A stretch of 64,000 nucleotides of DNA. It comes from Rotaria macrura. Lineage: Eukaryota > Rotifera > Eurotatoria > Philodinida > Philodinidae. The notes beneath the pieces were generated by a model. The model saw only the letters and a program-made list of their open reading frames with translations. It did no database searches and was not told the DNA's origin. The position numbers and the translations under genes were made by a program. Each line of letters starts with the position of its first letter. Position 1 is the first letter of the stretch. The DNA lies in assembly GCA_900239685.1 (NCBI GenBank), contig OENT01000425.1:54798-118797 (forward strand). The letters are read 5' to 3'. Positions 35,118-48,000 of the stretch are shown here, piece after piece.

Positions 35118-38100
35118 ATGATTATTGGTCGGACACTACTGATGAAGAATTTCTATTTTGGATTCATATGCAAAATGTACGTTATTCTAAATGATTAAAC
35201 GTGTTCATGCCATTGTCAGCATCTTCATCATCACTTCTGTTTTGTGTCTTAGTTAAAAGCGCAAAAATTCAATCATCTGACAGTTAGTTTCATTAACACA
35301 AACAAATTAAGAACTCTTATATTTATCTATCTAAATATTTTGCCTTTTGTACACTCTTAGATGAATGTTATTCGTACGTTGTGCTTAAAATTGATAATGT
35401 GAAATCAACAACCACCGTCGTCAAAGGTTCACAGCCGAGTTGGGAACAAGAATTTTATTTGTAAGTGATTTTATATTCAATAGGGGATAGTGAAGACATG
35501 TGATAGGAAGTCATTTCCTACGCATTTCTGTTTAGTTTAATAGTTAATTACTATTTTGATGATATCATTGCAACCAGAATAAATCGTTGGAAATGTAACG
35601 ATTAGTCACTATTTGATGAATCTTCTCACGCACGCAATTGCGAAAAATATTAAGTACCTTTAATCCAATTAAATGTTATTTGTGAGGAAAAAAAAGCTAA
35701 TTGCGTCTTTCGTCTATGATTGCATAGTTCCATCGATATTTGTCGTGCAGCATAAATTAATTGTTATGATTAGATAAGAAATAGAATGTCCCATTGGATA
35801 TCCCAGAGGTCCAGTTGATAAAAGAGGTTGATGCTATTCTACGATTGATTACTCTCAATCAAGTGACTGTTTACAGTTGAATTTTTGATTAGCCAAATGA
35901 GATTTAGAATATTCATACATGAGATAGCATTAGACTTATTATGTAAACCTAGCAAAAGAAACATTTTTCCTTCGATTATTACCATCGGATATTCAATCAG
36001 TCTTCAGGTCATGGATCGAATCAGCAGTTCATATTTTCATGAACGTTAAGTTTTCTTCGTCTCTAATCGACCTTTATTATTGGCATTGCAAGATGTCATG
36101 TTAGAAGTCATATCTAGTGATAGTAAATAATAAACGGATTTATCATTTGAATATGTCCTTACTTGTATTATCTACTTGATTATTTAATCATATCATCTTA
36201 TATATTGTAAGCGCATTAATCGATGAATAACTGAAAGCGTCTTTACCTTACTTTTACTTATTCGATAAGATCTTGTTCCATATAAGAAGATTATCTTGAA
36301 TTTAACGTTAAAGAATTCGAGCGAATTAACAGAAGAGTCAACACGTGAGATTCTTCAGTCGTTGCTTATCAAAAGAAATAATTGTCGACTACGTGCACTT
36401 GACTAATAACTAAATAAGCTGTATTAATTATTAATTTGAAACGAATAACAAGGAATAGTTTATTTGTACAAGAACGATTAAACATGTACGATAAATAAAT
36501 GTTACAGTCATTAAAAAGGAATTGACATTTCCTCTTCAGCCAAGAACAACAATTCAGTGAACTCTTAAAGTTAAACAAACATCAATGATACTTTCGTCTC
36601 TTTACAAAATATGCGAATTTTAGAAAGATTGGGAACTCGTTCGATAGTTTTCTTTTCGTAGTTTCGTTTCGTTGGATATTAAGTTTGAATAATCATTTGC
36701 TTACTGGAAGCTCATAGACTTCTAAAAAAACACTGTCAAAAGAACGTAAATTGGGCACGATTTTCGTCTATATAACGGCGACATTTTGTGCAGTTTACAA
36801 GTCTTTCATAAGGTTGTACACTTCGTTTATTTGGTTTTTAAGGTTTGATACGAGACGAGAAAGAATTTCTGCTATTGTACCAATGCGAAGGAAGTTGTGA
36901 AGTTTCATAATTAAAATAATCTTCGTTTTCTGCAACGTTCAAGCAATGATTCAATGTCTGAAACGAATAGTTCTTTACAACTGAAACCACTCGCATTATG
37001 GTTCAAAAGAAAATAGTCGAGCAATTCATACTCGAAGTACTTTTTTTTTGTTAAAGATGATTGAATTAGCAATACAATGAGGGATTGTTCTATTTCCAAA
37101 TGTTTCATTAAACTGCAAAATTCAAACATATGCCGAGTTCGACGCTTTGATAGACAACTCAAAGAAAACATGATTAATCATACGTCTATTCGAAATTGAA
37201 TGCTCTTTAAAATATCCTCCTTGAAAACTAATATTGACATCTAAACCGTATCGTGTGGGATTATTTCATAGAACTTGTTCTTGTCTTGTTTAATCTGAAA
37301 AATTTCTCTATGAAATATATTTTGATCGAGAACATCATTGCCTATTCCAAGCATTGTTTGAATTAGGATTAAACACTTTCCATTGTCGAAAATAAATTTA
37401 AAAAGAAAAAACGTGTCACTAGTGAGTATTTGATCGAAGCTATAAATCGTTCTTCCAATGGGGCACAGCGCAGAACATTCATCGATAACAGCTCGATAGA
37501 GAAAGAGAGAGAAAAGAAAAATAATCATCTCCAACGTTCTTGTCAAATATACTATTCAATGCATCATGGGAGACCATTGAAATACTTCCGAATAAATACA
37601 ATAGACGCAGTGCATAAATAAATCTAGCAGAAAAATCAAAATTGTTTAATTTTTATTTTAAATAGTTGGACGAATGGTCGACGAACTGTTTCTTTAATAA
37701 TATCATCGATAAAAAAACAATCGTCGTTGTTGTCGACGGAAAATCGTTTTGAATATTTCTCATCGAAATTTCAAAAGTAGAATTTAAATAAATTTTCATA
37801 TCTAATGTTAATAAATGATAACGATGAACGTAGTAGAGGAAAAAGAAAACGAATCTTAACGGAGTAAATCCGATTAAAAACGTTTATGATTAATTCAACA
37901 AAAATCTTGAACTTTATCCATGTTAAGACGCATATTTCTATTATAATTACTGTAAGAGTTCGTTGAAATACGATAAAAGTTAATCAAATAAATGTCTTTT
38001 GACATTTCTTATTAAATTCAATTGTGTATAAAGACAAATTTCGCTAGAAAACTGTTTCCTGACTAGTATTGCTATTGTCTTGTTCATTGAAAACATTTCA

Positions 38101-39011
38101 AATCTAATATTTTGTCTCCTATCTTCTATTTGAAAGTGATATACCCGATCGTTCAGCTGGTCTTCAAATTGAATTATGGGAGCGTGGTCAATTCTGGGAT
38201 AAACTGCTTGGTCTCTGTCACTTACGTTTGGATCGTTATGAAGAACAAATTAACGCCGGCTTATCTAATGCCAATGAACGATGGATAACGCTTGATGCTG
38301 AACTAATATTAAATCGTCAAGGACAAGTAGCGCGAACATGTCATCCAACAGGACACTCAATCTTACTCCGTACTTATGTTGAATTACCGTCAGATTTAAC
38401 TGAAGAAGAATCGAAAGACATAAGTGAAAAACTTGAAATTCTTCACGATATTCTCGATAAAGAAGTAAATATATGTTGAATATATTTTTTTTTCGTCGTC
38501 TTTTTCTTGTATGTTCTTTATCCCTAGAGTTTTATCGTTCTCGTGTCTTCTTTCAGATGACTTTTTAATTTTCATGTACGTTAACTGAGCACGATGTCGA
38601 TGACGATCAGTTACAGACTGTTGGTGACATGAACAGACTGAATAAGAAATGATGAAAAAAAGAAAAAGTCTAATCCTAACAATTATCATCGTTATGTCTT
38701 TTCCATTGAATGAAGGAACAGGAAGGAGAGGCAAGTCCAAGGGAAAAGGAAAGTAACCGCGTTATACTGATGCACGCATACCAATCTATCGACTTGTGAT
38801 GTTTAAGATAGTGACTATGTCTTGATGATCAGATCATGACATGTTCAAATACCAAATTTGTTGATAGGCATCTCTTGAGATTCATTTTCTTCTTTGTATT
38901 TTCTTCGAAAAATAACGTGTTCATTTATCGTTTTCTTTCAAGGGTCGTCACTTGCAAGATATCACATTTGATGAACTAAATTCAATTTCATCTACACATC
39001 ATGATCAACGT
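35118..39011 (+). other. unc-13: unc-13 exons 1-5: C2A domain
   Basis: The exon at 35253-35282 gives [11 protein letters not shown]. Exons 35361-35460 and 38137-38464 continue with [47 protein letters not shown] and [20 protein letters not shown]. These match Munc13 C2A (TLKVQNVKSTT, QPSWEQDF, VEVWNKGLIWDTMVG, LLDTRFELP). In Munc13 this domain homodimerises or binds RIM, without calcium. The proposed start ATG ATT ATT G at 35118 splices with a weak GTCGGA donor and is only a guess. The exon at 38943-39011 adds [14 protein letters not shown]. Confidence 0.85.
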
Positions 39012-42000
39012 GTAAGTTTCTCGTAATCAATTTTTTCACGATGCAGTAAAAGCCAAATGCCAAGTCGTTTAAATATAGAGAGGAAAGAAAACGTTCAGTC
39101 AAATGTCACGATAATATTCTTCCGTTGTTGTAATAAGATCAATGGTTTTAAAATATGCTGAGAAAAAATATCATTACTTCTTATTCTTTGTATCTACATG
39201 CCTATCGATGGATACATATATGTATGTGCGTCTGTTTTGTGAAAAGAAGACACTAAACTGATATATTTAATATTTAATATCAGGAAAAATAGAATGAATA
39301 TGTGTCATTTGCATTTTCTTAATTGAATACATTAGAGCTAAAGAAGAAAATGATGAGAAAGAAGAATGTTTTCTGGAAGCAACCCCAAGATTAGATGTTG
39401 ATATGTAAGCATCTCTTTTCCTTCTAACAACATTTTCAGTGTTTGAATCGAGATTTTTATTAATTAAATAATCAAAGATCGAACTTTGTCTATAGTGAGG
39501 AGAAAAACATAATCCTAACTATCATGTTCATTCATTCGTTTTATGATATTTCGACTGTAAGAGAAACAAAGAAAATCATTATTTCTAATCTTGATTTGGG
39601 TACACTGTTTCTGGTTGTATTGACGTTGGATAAGGCCGCTGAAAACGAAATTTTAATCGGAAGTAATAAGTCACAGGGAAAGCCAGTGGAGTATCCAGAG
39701 GCTTACAGATTGTGTATATAGTCACTTTCTACGGGGGGCTCACCCTAAAGCAAGGAGAATATCATGAAGCGAACATTGTACAACGCTTTGGGAATTCCTG
39801 AGAAATAAAATTGTTGAGCTTCACACGAGAAAGCAATGAAACTTTTACACGATCGAACGTTGACATTCTAACAACAACGAAAAGAATAAATTTTACTTAT
39901 TCACTAGTTTCTATTATCATTTATATAAAAAAAAACAATTTGGAATCGTTTAAAAAAAGATGTTATTTTTTCTCTACAAAACATCTATTTCAATTATAGA
40001 AAAGTAGAGTGAATTTTTTCATAAACTCTTACATCGATAGGTTCAGTTGATAGTTTGTTTTTGTTAGTTGGCAATATGTTCTGTAATATTGTCAATAGAT
40101 ATTTGAGTATATTAATAGATGATTCACAGAAAGCAATAATTGTCATAGAAAAATTGAATCCATGAAATAAAGAAAACAACCAACAGAGAAATGACTAGTT
40201 CTATCAAAATAGTCGTCGATGTACAATGAGTGAAGTAACGAATTGATGAGTGAGAAATCTTCGAGTTATATGTGTCCGTAGAACTTTAATCTTCAATGTT
40301 GGTCTTCCTCTACATCGTTACTCCAGTTCTCAAAGCACATCTTCTTACTGTTCCTGATTCTGTAACGACTTCAAGTAGCAACTAACGGCTTCATTTCGAG
40401 TAGTTTTTTCTTGTTAGTGACGCCATTAAATATAATAGTTTTCTTTATGCTGATAATCTATTGAAGCTCAAATGTCACCAAGGCTCAAATATCGAGACGC
40501 AACAGTCGTGTCACACGATACGCGATAGTGTTTCTTTCTATTTGCAGCTTCGCAGAAACCTTGAAAAAAAAACTACTCTTCATCAATCCGGTTAGTTTTT
40601 CGTCGGTGTGTAATCGATTAACTTTGCTGCATATTTTCGAATGTTTCTTTTCTCATGCTTCAACTTCTGACTGTTAAGTCATCATGAATCTCTTCGATAA
40701 CGAATTCGATATATTTTGTTGACGTACTACAATCTGCATAATATCTGACATTGTCTTATTTTCTTCTATGAAAGATTTACATAAACATGAATAGAATAAG
40801 TCATTTTCTTTCTCTCGCAGTGGAGTAAGAATCAAGGCTGTTCTACACTAATCTTATCCCCATTCCTATGATGAAAAAAAATAAGATTTTTGCCTCTGTA
40901 AGTCGAATGCTTTGTTGCATATTTGTTAGGGTATTGTCTAAGGATGAAACCGACCAGGTAAATGTTTCTTTCGAAACTATAAATCGATCGAAAATAAAAA
41001 AAGATTAAGTTCAATCATATGACAACATGGAAATGTCTGATTCTTTCTTCTTACTTTTTTAATCAAACTAAAACTTTCGTGTCTTCAAATAATGAATAAA
41101 ATATGAACGTTGTTAAGTAGAAAAATGATATTTCTTAATGTTGACTAAAAGTTATTTTTTGAATAGTAGACATTTGTAAGTTGGAATAGAAAACTGAAAC
41201 GCATTTTTGACATCGAATCGAGCACATTTATTCATCTGTTCGTCGGACATTGAAATCTATAATTTATAAATATATGAGACTCAACAGATCAAACGTACGG
41301 CGCAGTTGCACACCGAATTTCATTTTCAGCTATTCAAAACTTCCTGTGAGCTATTATCATAAGCATATTACTTTGAGTTTGATTCTGTCTCTCAATAAAG
41401 TCAAAATACTTGACTGTACTTACAAATTTTGAGTACCGAAGAAGTGTTTAGACTTTATTGGTCGACAGATCTATTCAACAGCGAACTGCAACTCGTATGC
41501 TTGTGTAATTTGTTTGTTGGAGTCATTGACTAGCTGAACATTTTCTAGCGAACAACCGTCGATGTATTATTCTCCTATTCATTGAATATGCTACCTGGTG
41601 ATTAACAAATAGAAGGCAAATACATACATAAGTATAGAGATGTTTTTTTTAGAGAATTATTTTCGATATGCTTGAAGTGTTGAATCAAAATGATTAACAC
41701 TCAACGACGAGAGAAAGAAGGCGAGAGATACAAAATAAATTGAATTGATCTAAAAGGATTTTTGCATTGCAAATTTCTTTTTCTTTGTCTGTTTCAAGGC
41801 CATAGTGGATTTATCATCTTGTCGATGATACACTATTTATTTGTAGACTTAAACAAATAGACGTTCTACAGTTTTACTCAATTTCAAGGTGTACAACAAC
41901 TCTAGGATTGCTTAGTTTTTCTCAATTCTCATTTCCTATTTATGGCTGGTAGATATGTAAATTTATTTACATTCGAGAGAAGACGTATTTGAAAATCGTT

Positions 42001-45000
42001 AAATAAAAAGAAATAGAACTTATAAGTACGATGGAAGTAGGAATCGAACATAATTTTAATCTCTTGATATTTTGTTTTCTTCCATGGGTGCCATTGAATG
42101 ATAATTTTATTCGAGCAGATTTTTCTATTGATTTAATGTGTTGACCAAAAAAGATTTGATTCTACATTCTGTCTTGTTTGAAATCTTTCTTTTTTATCGA
42201 TGACAAAAATTATGATGCAATGAAAGTTCTATCTGACAAGAAAGAGACATCAGTTTTACAATTCTAAACACGTTTCTCTCTTATCTAATGATAAACGATT
42301 GGTTTACGCATTTTTTAATACAGGTAAAGTATTTATATTCATTAGCTTACGTTTCGCGATTCTTTTACCATTTGATTGGATGTTCGATTCATTAGAAATA
42401 AACTTTTACTATGTTGGATACAAAGAAATTCAACAATTCTCATTTGAGAATATTTATCTACAGTGATTATTTTTTAAAAAATCAAAACGAATTCATTCCG
42501 TTTTCATTCGAGTTTGTACCGAAAACTGAATATGTTGATGAAGTTCTTAAATTTCCTCATCAACTCAATTTTTCTTATTTTGAATTCTGAAAATGTATTT
42601 CAACTGTTTTCTAAATGAAATAATGTTGCAGCGTAGAATTTGTCTCGTATGTCTTTCTGTCTAAATAATAACACCTGTAGACCGATGATAGGCTGAAACT
42701 TACTTAAAGAGCAACATGTCGTTATGACATAGTGGAATCATAGTCAGAGACAAAAATTATTAATCATTTCGGTGTTAAAATCTGCTCTAGGGTAAGGCAG
42801 ATTAAAGCGAAAGATTCTTTTCTAGTTCAAATGATTTGACTTAATAGTTCATCGAATTTCTTTGGCATATTCTCACATTTTTAGTTCATGAAAAAACTTC
42901 TTAAATGACAGATTCTACTCATATAAATGTTCATGAAAGACAAGGACAATTTGTATGAGTTTAATTAAACAAATATATGGAAGAAAAAAAAGTCTTTCAG
43001 AATTCCGTATGTCAAAATTTGCTGTAGAATTAAACTCATTTTGACTGAAAAACAATTATATATATATATAGAATACATAAACGTGCGATGAATTATATTG
43101 CCTTCCACCCCATTTACGTCATGATTTTGCTACAAAAATAAAAATCTAATCAGATAGCCTGAAAAAGTATTAAACCATATGTTTACTGTCTTTCCAGTAG
43201 ATTAAAACTGTTTCATATTCATTGATCTATAATGAGTCATCGTATTTAAATGCATTTATTTTCCTGTGTTTCACACATTGATGTTAATGATTCTGACGAT
43301 CTGACAATGAAAGATTTTAAATGTCAATAACATTAATTCTCTTTCTATTTCTATTTTACGTATTATCTTTAGAATCCTTCGCATACTCGACAATTGAGTA
43401 ATCGTTCTCATTCGCACTGTAAGTATTTGAGTATGGACTCCAACTCGACGAAACAAGTAGCAAGAAATACATAATTCGCATATCTGTTTAGTTTCCGATG
43501 ATAGTGATTACACATCCGATGTTTCATATTCAATAAATTCTCAAGGAAACATAAATTATCCAATACAATCAATGTCCCAATCGAATGCCATATCATCAAT
43601 AAATGAAGTTTCAACTCCAACAAGCGTCAATAGGAAACCGTTGGCATTTGTTCAGCCTGTTATTCGTGATTCACCGCGTCGATCACATCACAGTCAAATA
43701 GAAAAGACGAATTCTTTATCACAACAAGAACCATTATCGTATGTTAGTCAGCCACGAAAAATGACTCGACAATATTCTCATGAACTCAAGTAAGTTGATC
43801 GACTTGAAAATCGCACAAACTCTTGTTTGCTTTATGAATTATATTTCTATCTGTATACTATAATTAGAAAAACAAAAAGGAAAAAAAGAATCTAATAAAC
43901 ACAGGTAAATTTTGTTTGCTGTTCATGCTGCATGCGATCAGCACTAGATACACAGAAAAGAAACCCTACAACACATGTGTTCATTTATAGCAATTTGAAA
44001 AAGGAAATTAATCTGCACAGTAACTTTGCATGTGTCTTTATATATAGTTTTCTTAAGAAGCTTTGTTTCATTGTATAACAATTATTGACATAATATCGAG
44101 CGTAACTGGAAAAACCGGCGAGTTGACTTGTTTCTGATTTCTGTGCAAATGTATTACGCTATGGTCAATTGCAGAATTCCCGATAAACTTTGCATGTTTA
44201 TTAATGAAAAAGAAAAGAAATTGTGAATAATACCGGTTAGAAAAAATTAATCCCTCCGGAGAAATCTAACAAAACAGAATGAATGAAAGAAAGACAGACA
44301 AAGAAAAGAACGTTTACTGAAAATTTAGAGTCTCTCTTTTTCTTTTTTTTCATAACTAACAATTATTTGGAAAAAAGACGGTTGCAACGGATTTACTTAG
44401 CCTTTGTTTAACTTTTCTAATACTATGAAAACGTGCTACGATTGACTTTGACACAAGTAAATAATTTCATAGTGAAATAAAATTTCTGCCATAATCATCA
44501 CCATCACGTAGAAATATATGACGGCAGGTTTTGCTTACTCATTTGTTATTTCACATAAGCAAACAGTTTTAATTCATCGTTAAATATATTTACTTTATGC
44601 ACATAAATACATGAATATGAGAGAAAAAGCTTTCTTTCTCTCTCTCTCTCTAACTGTTAAGTCGATCTGCTTTTCTTAGTGTGTCTACTACCTTAAAGAT
44701 TCTGATTGCTTCGATCGACTGATCTAAATATAGAAATAAAAGGATGCCATGTAATTATCCGAGATACTTTATCTATGTTTGGTAAGAAAAAGGAGCAGAG
44801 GCGACGTTGGAGACTCACAATGTTGCTCTTGGTCAAAAAGAGCATATTAAGCGAGAAAATGAAAACCTAGACCAAGTCCTGTTCTATGACTGCTTTTCAA
44901 TAGAAAAGCAAAAACAAAAGAAAAAAGAGAAAGTGTAAAAGAAAAAGATTTAAGCAACACTGTTCGTCGAAATAAATACAGAAAGAAAAGAGAAAAGGCT

Positions 45001-48000
45001 GGAGGACGAAGAAAATCAATGCCGTTTTTTCTAATTTATTAATGAGCAAATACGCATTCTCGCATTCTCACCATCCTCCTTCTTCTTCTTCTTCTCCTCT
45101 TCTTCCTTGCCATTGCCTTGAAGACACGATAGGATACAAGACGATAATGACGAGTATGCAGCGTCGAATCCCGTGAAAAGAGTTTCTCTCATTTTTTTTT
45201 CTGCATGTGTATTACTCGTAAAGGAAAACCAGAACGAGAACAACAGCAAAGCTTGTTTCTGGTGCTCATCGTTCTTGTTCACTATGTTCGGATGGTTGCG
45301 TGATACACTCACCAATACTTCCCCCTCTCTATCCTATCGTCATTCAATGATAATATCTCCAATTTTCTCTCAACAGCAACAACAAATTTCAAAACCTAAT
45401 GAAATACCTTCAACTTCGTCATCTGACGAAGATAATGAAATCGATTTCGGATCGAATCATAATTCATTCTATCATAATCCGTACCACTCAAGTGGACTAA
45501 TGAACTATATTGATGTTCCACAGCAACAATACACTAATGAACATACATATCCAACATATCTCGCTCAACAACAAACATTCGACACAACCAATCAAACGAT
45601 TGACGGTCAAATTCATGAGAAATTATTATGTTTACAACAGCGTGGAAATCCATTACAATCTGATTTACATAAATCACACACTTCTACATGTAGAAATCGA
45701 GCGTTGTCAACACCGATTTCATCATTTATACCAAGTATAAATATTGAATTAGACAATAAAAATGAAGAACAATGTGAAAAACAACAAGAAGAAAAAGAAA
45801 ATCACACTAGAAATGATGATAATAATGACGATTGTCGTTTACCGACTTATTATTCTGGTCAATATTCAAATTTCGATGATAATTTTGATCTCGCATCTGT
45901 TGTTCTATGGTATCGAAATGTGATGCGATCTGTCAAAAAGATTATGTGAGTTAAAAGAATGAGAAAATAATGTATATATATATATTACAATCTCTCATTG
46001 ATAGAATTTCATAGTTGTTGATTCTTTTCTTCTCTCGTGTCTCATGAATGATCGTCTATTTCCTTCGCATTTTAAGTACAAGTATAAAATTCTCATCATT
46101 ATTCATCTTTACACATCAGATGAATTTTTCCTTTCGAGTTGCCATCAAAAATTTACGCTTAAGTAATTTATTTTCGATGCTTGCCTACAACTATTTGGTT
46201 CGACGGTTTGATCTCATGGACGAGGGAGAAAAGGTCTTGCGTTCGAATCTGTTCATTGGATACAAATTGGCACGTGTATCAACTTGATATGTCAATAGTT
46301 GATAACACTACTTTTGTACTCCGACATTGAAACTAGATATTCTTTGCAACATTCACGTATGATTCTACGTTCATTTGTGAACTACTTAAAAGAGTAACAG
46401 ATGGAAAACTTTTATTTTCAGGAAAGAAACTCATCGAATCATTGAGATCGACACTTTGTTTTTCTCGCTTCTTCGTTCAGAAGTTTTTTTCTGAAAGTAC
46501 AAAAGTTACCATTTTTCTCATGATTGAAATAAAACATCGTCACTTCAACGTTTAGTTAATAAATACTGAATGAAGTCTTTGGAGAAAGGCAAGATTAAAA
46601 AAAGAAATTCCATTTTTAAATTCGTACATGTTCCCAATATCTGCTTTTTTTAATTAAGAAAAATCCCGTCGGTTAAATAAAATCGCATAAACCGGTTCAT
46701 GTAGAATGAACTCGAGTTAGATAATTACTTTTCTTTGTCTTGTTCACTTTTTCATTTGAAAAGATCAAAATATGTAATCGAACTTCTGACTTTTATCTCA
46801 TTATTTACGTTTAGTTATCTTACTCGAGGTGTAGTAAACGTTTAAGTAACAAAAAAAGTGTTTCGATTGTCACTATTTATTTTCGCTCTTGATTTTTATG
46901 CGTAAAGAAATATAAAAGTAGAAACGATTGCGAAGAAATATTTTGCTATTTTTGTTTTTCTTAAAATAAGTTTTAGATTTCGCATTTTCTAAACGTCTAA
47001 CTATGATACCCGAACAAGAAATAATAAATATAAATGGAATATCGACACATATTTATCAGTTAGGTGATCCCATGTTAACATCAAAAACTATCGTAGTTAT
47101 TCCGGGTAATCCAGGTCTTGGCGGATTCTACATACCATTTGCTCATGAACTTCATAGTTTAGTAAATGAACAATTTTCAATATTAATTATATCTCAAGCA
47201 GGCTTCAGTCCGCCATTGAAACATTGCTTTACGTTAAACGAACAAATCGAACATAAAATAAAAGCAATAGAAAAGCTTCTACCAACAAATCCAAAGCATC
47301 GTCTGATATTAATAGGTCACTCGATTGGTGCATTTATGGTGTTGAATATGCTTGAAAAATTTGAACATCAATTAGATCGAGCATTTCTTCTTTTCCCAAC
47401 TATTGAACGCATGAAGGAAAGCAAAGCTGGGCAACGTTTCATACGTTGGTATCCAATATTTATTTATCTTTTACCGTTCTTATGTTTCATAGTTAAATTA
47501 TTATTTCCATTCGATTGGTTGAAGAGAAAATTGATTTCATATTATTTTGCCAAATCACCAGCAGATGATCGTGCCATTTTAACTGAGACGGTTCTAAACG
47601 ATTTGTTAAATCCAATGACGGTAACCAATATTTTACAAATGGCTAATGAAGAAATGTCTGTTGTGACGAAACGTAATGATGAACAAATCAAACGTTTTCT
47701 TCATAAAATAACGTTCTACTACGGTTCAAACGATCATTGGGTGCCCAATGACGTTGCTAGACAAATGCAACAAATCTATCCTAGAGGAGATATTATTGAA
47801 TGTACTAATAGATATGTGCATGCTTTTGTTTTAAGACATTCGAAAGAATTAGCTAAAATTGTTTTTCGTAGAATTGATTAACAACTCATTTTTCTGTTCG
47901 CATTTCTTTTTCTCGAAAATAAATTAAACCCGTCTGTTTGTTCGTTTTAGTCCAAGTGGCAATCATCATTTTGTTCATTCTGAAGGAAACGAATCGATCA

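Noticed and set aside
39343-39407. Acidic exon-like block ([20 protein letters not shown]) with plausible acceptor and GTAAGC donor in unc-13
   Set aside because: It needs phase-2 entry and leaves in phase 2, whereas the flanking unc-13 exons need phase 0. Without a further microexon it cannot be joined.
45173-45283. Upstream extension of the alternative unc-13 first exon
   Set aside because: The frame is open but starts at GTG; the first in-frame ATG is at 45284.
45031-45315. Minus-strand 94-codon ORF with a Lys/Glu run
   Set aside because: It overlaps the opposite strand of the unc-13 alternative first exon and reads a pyrimidine-rich tract.
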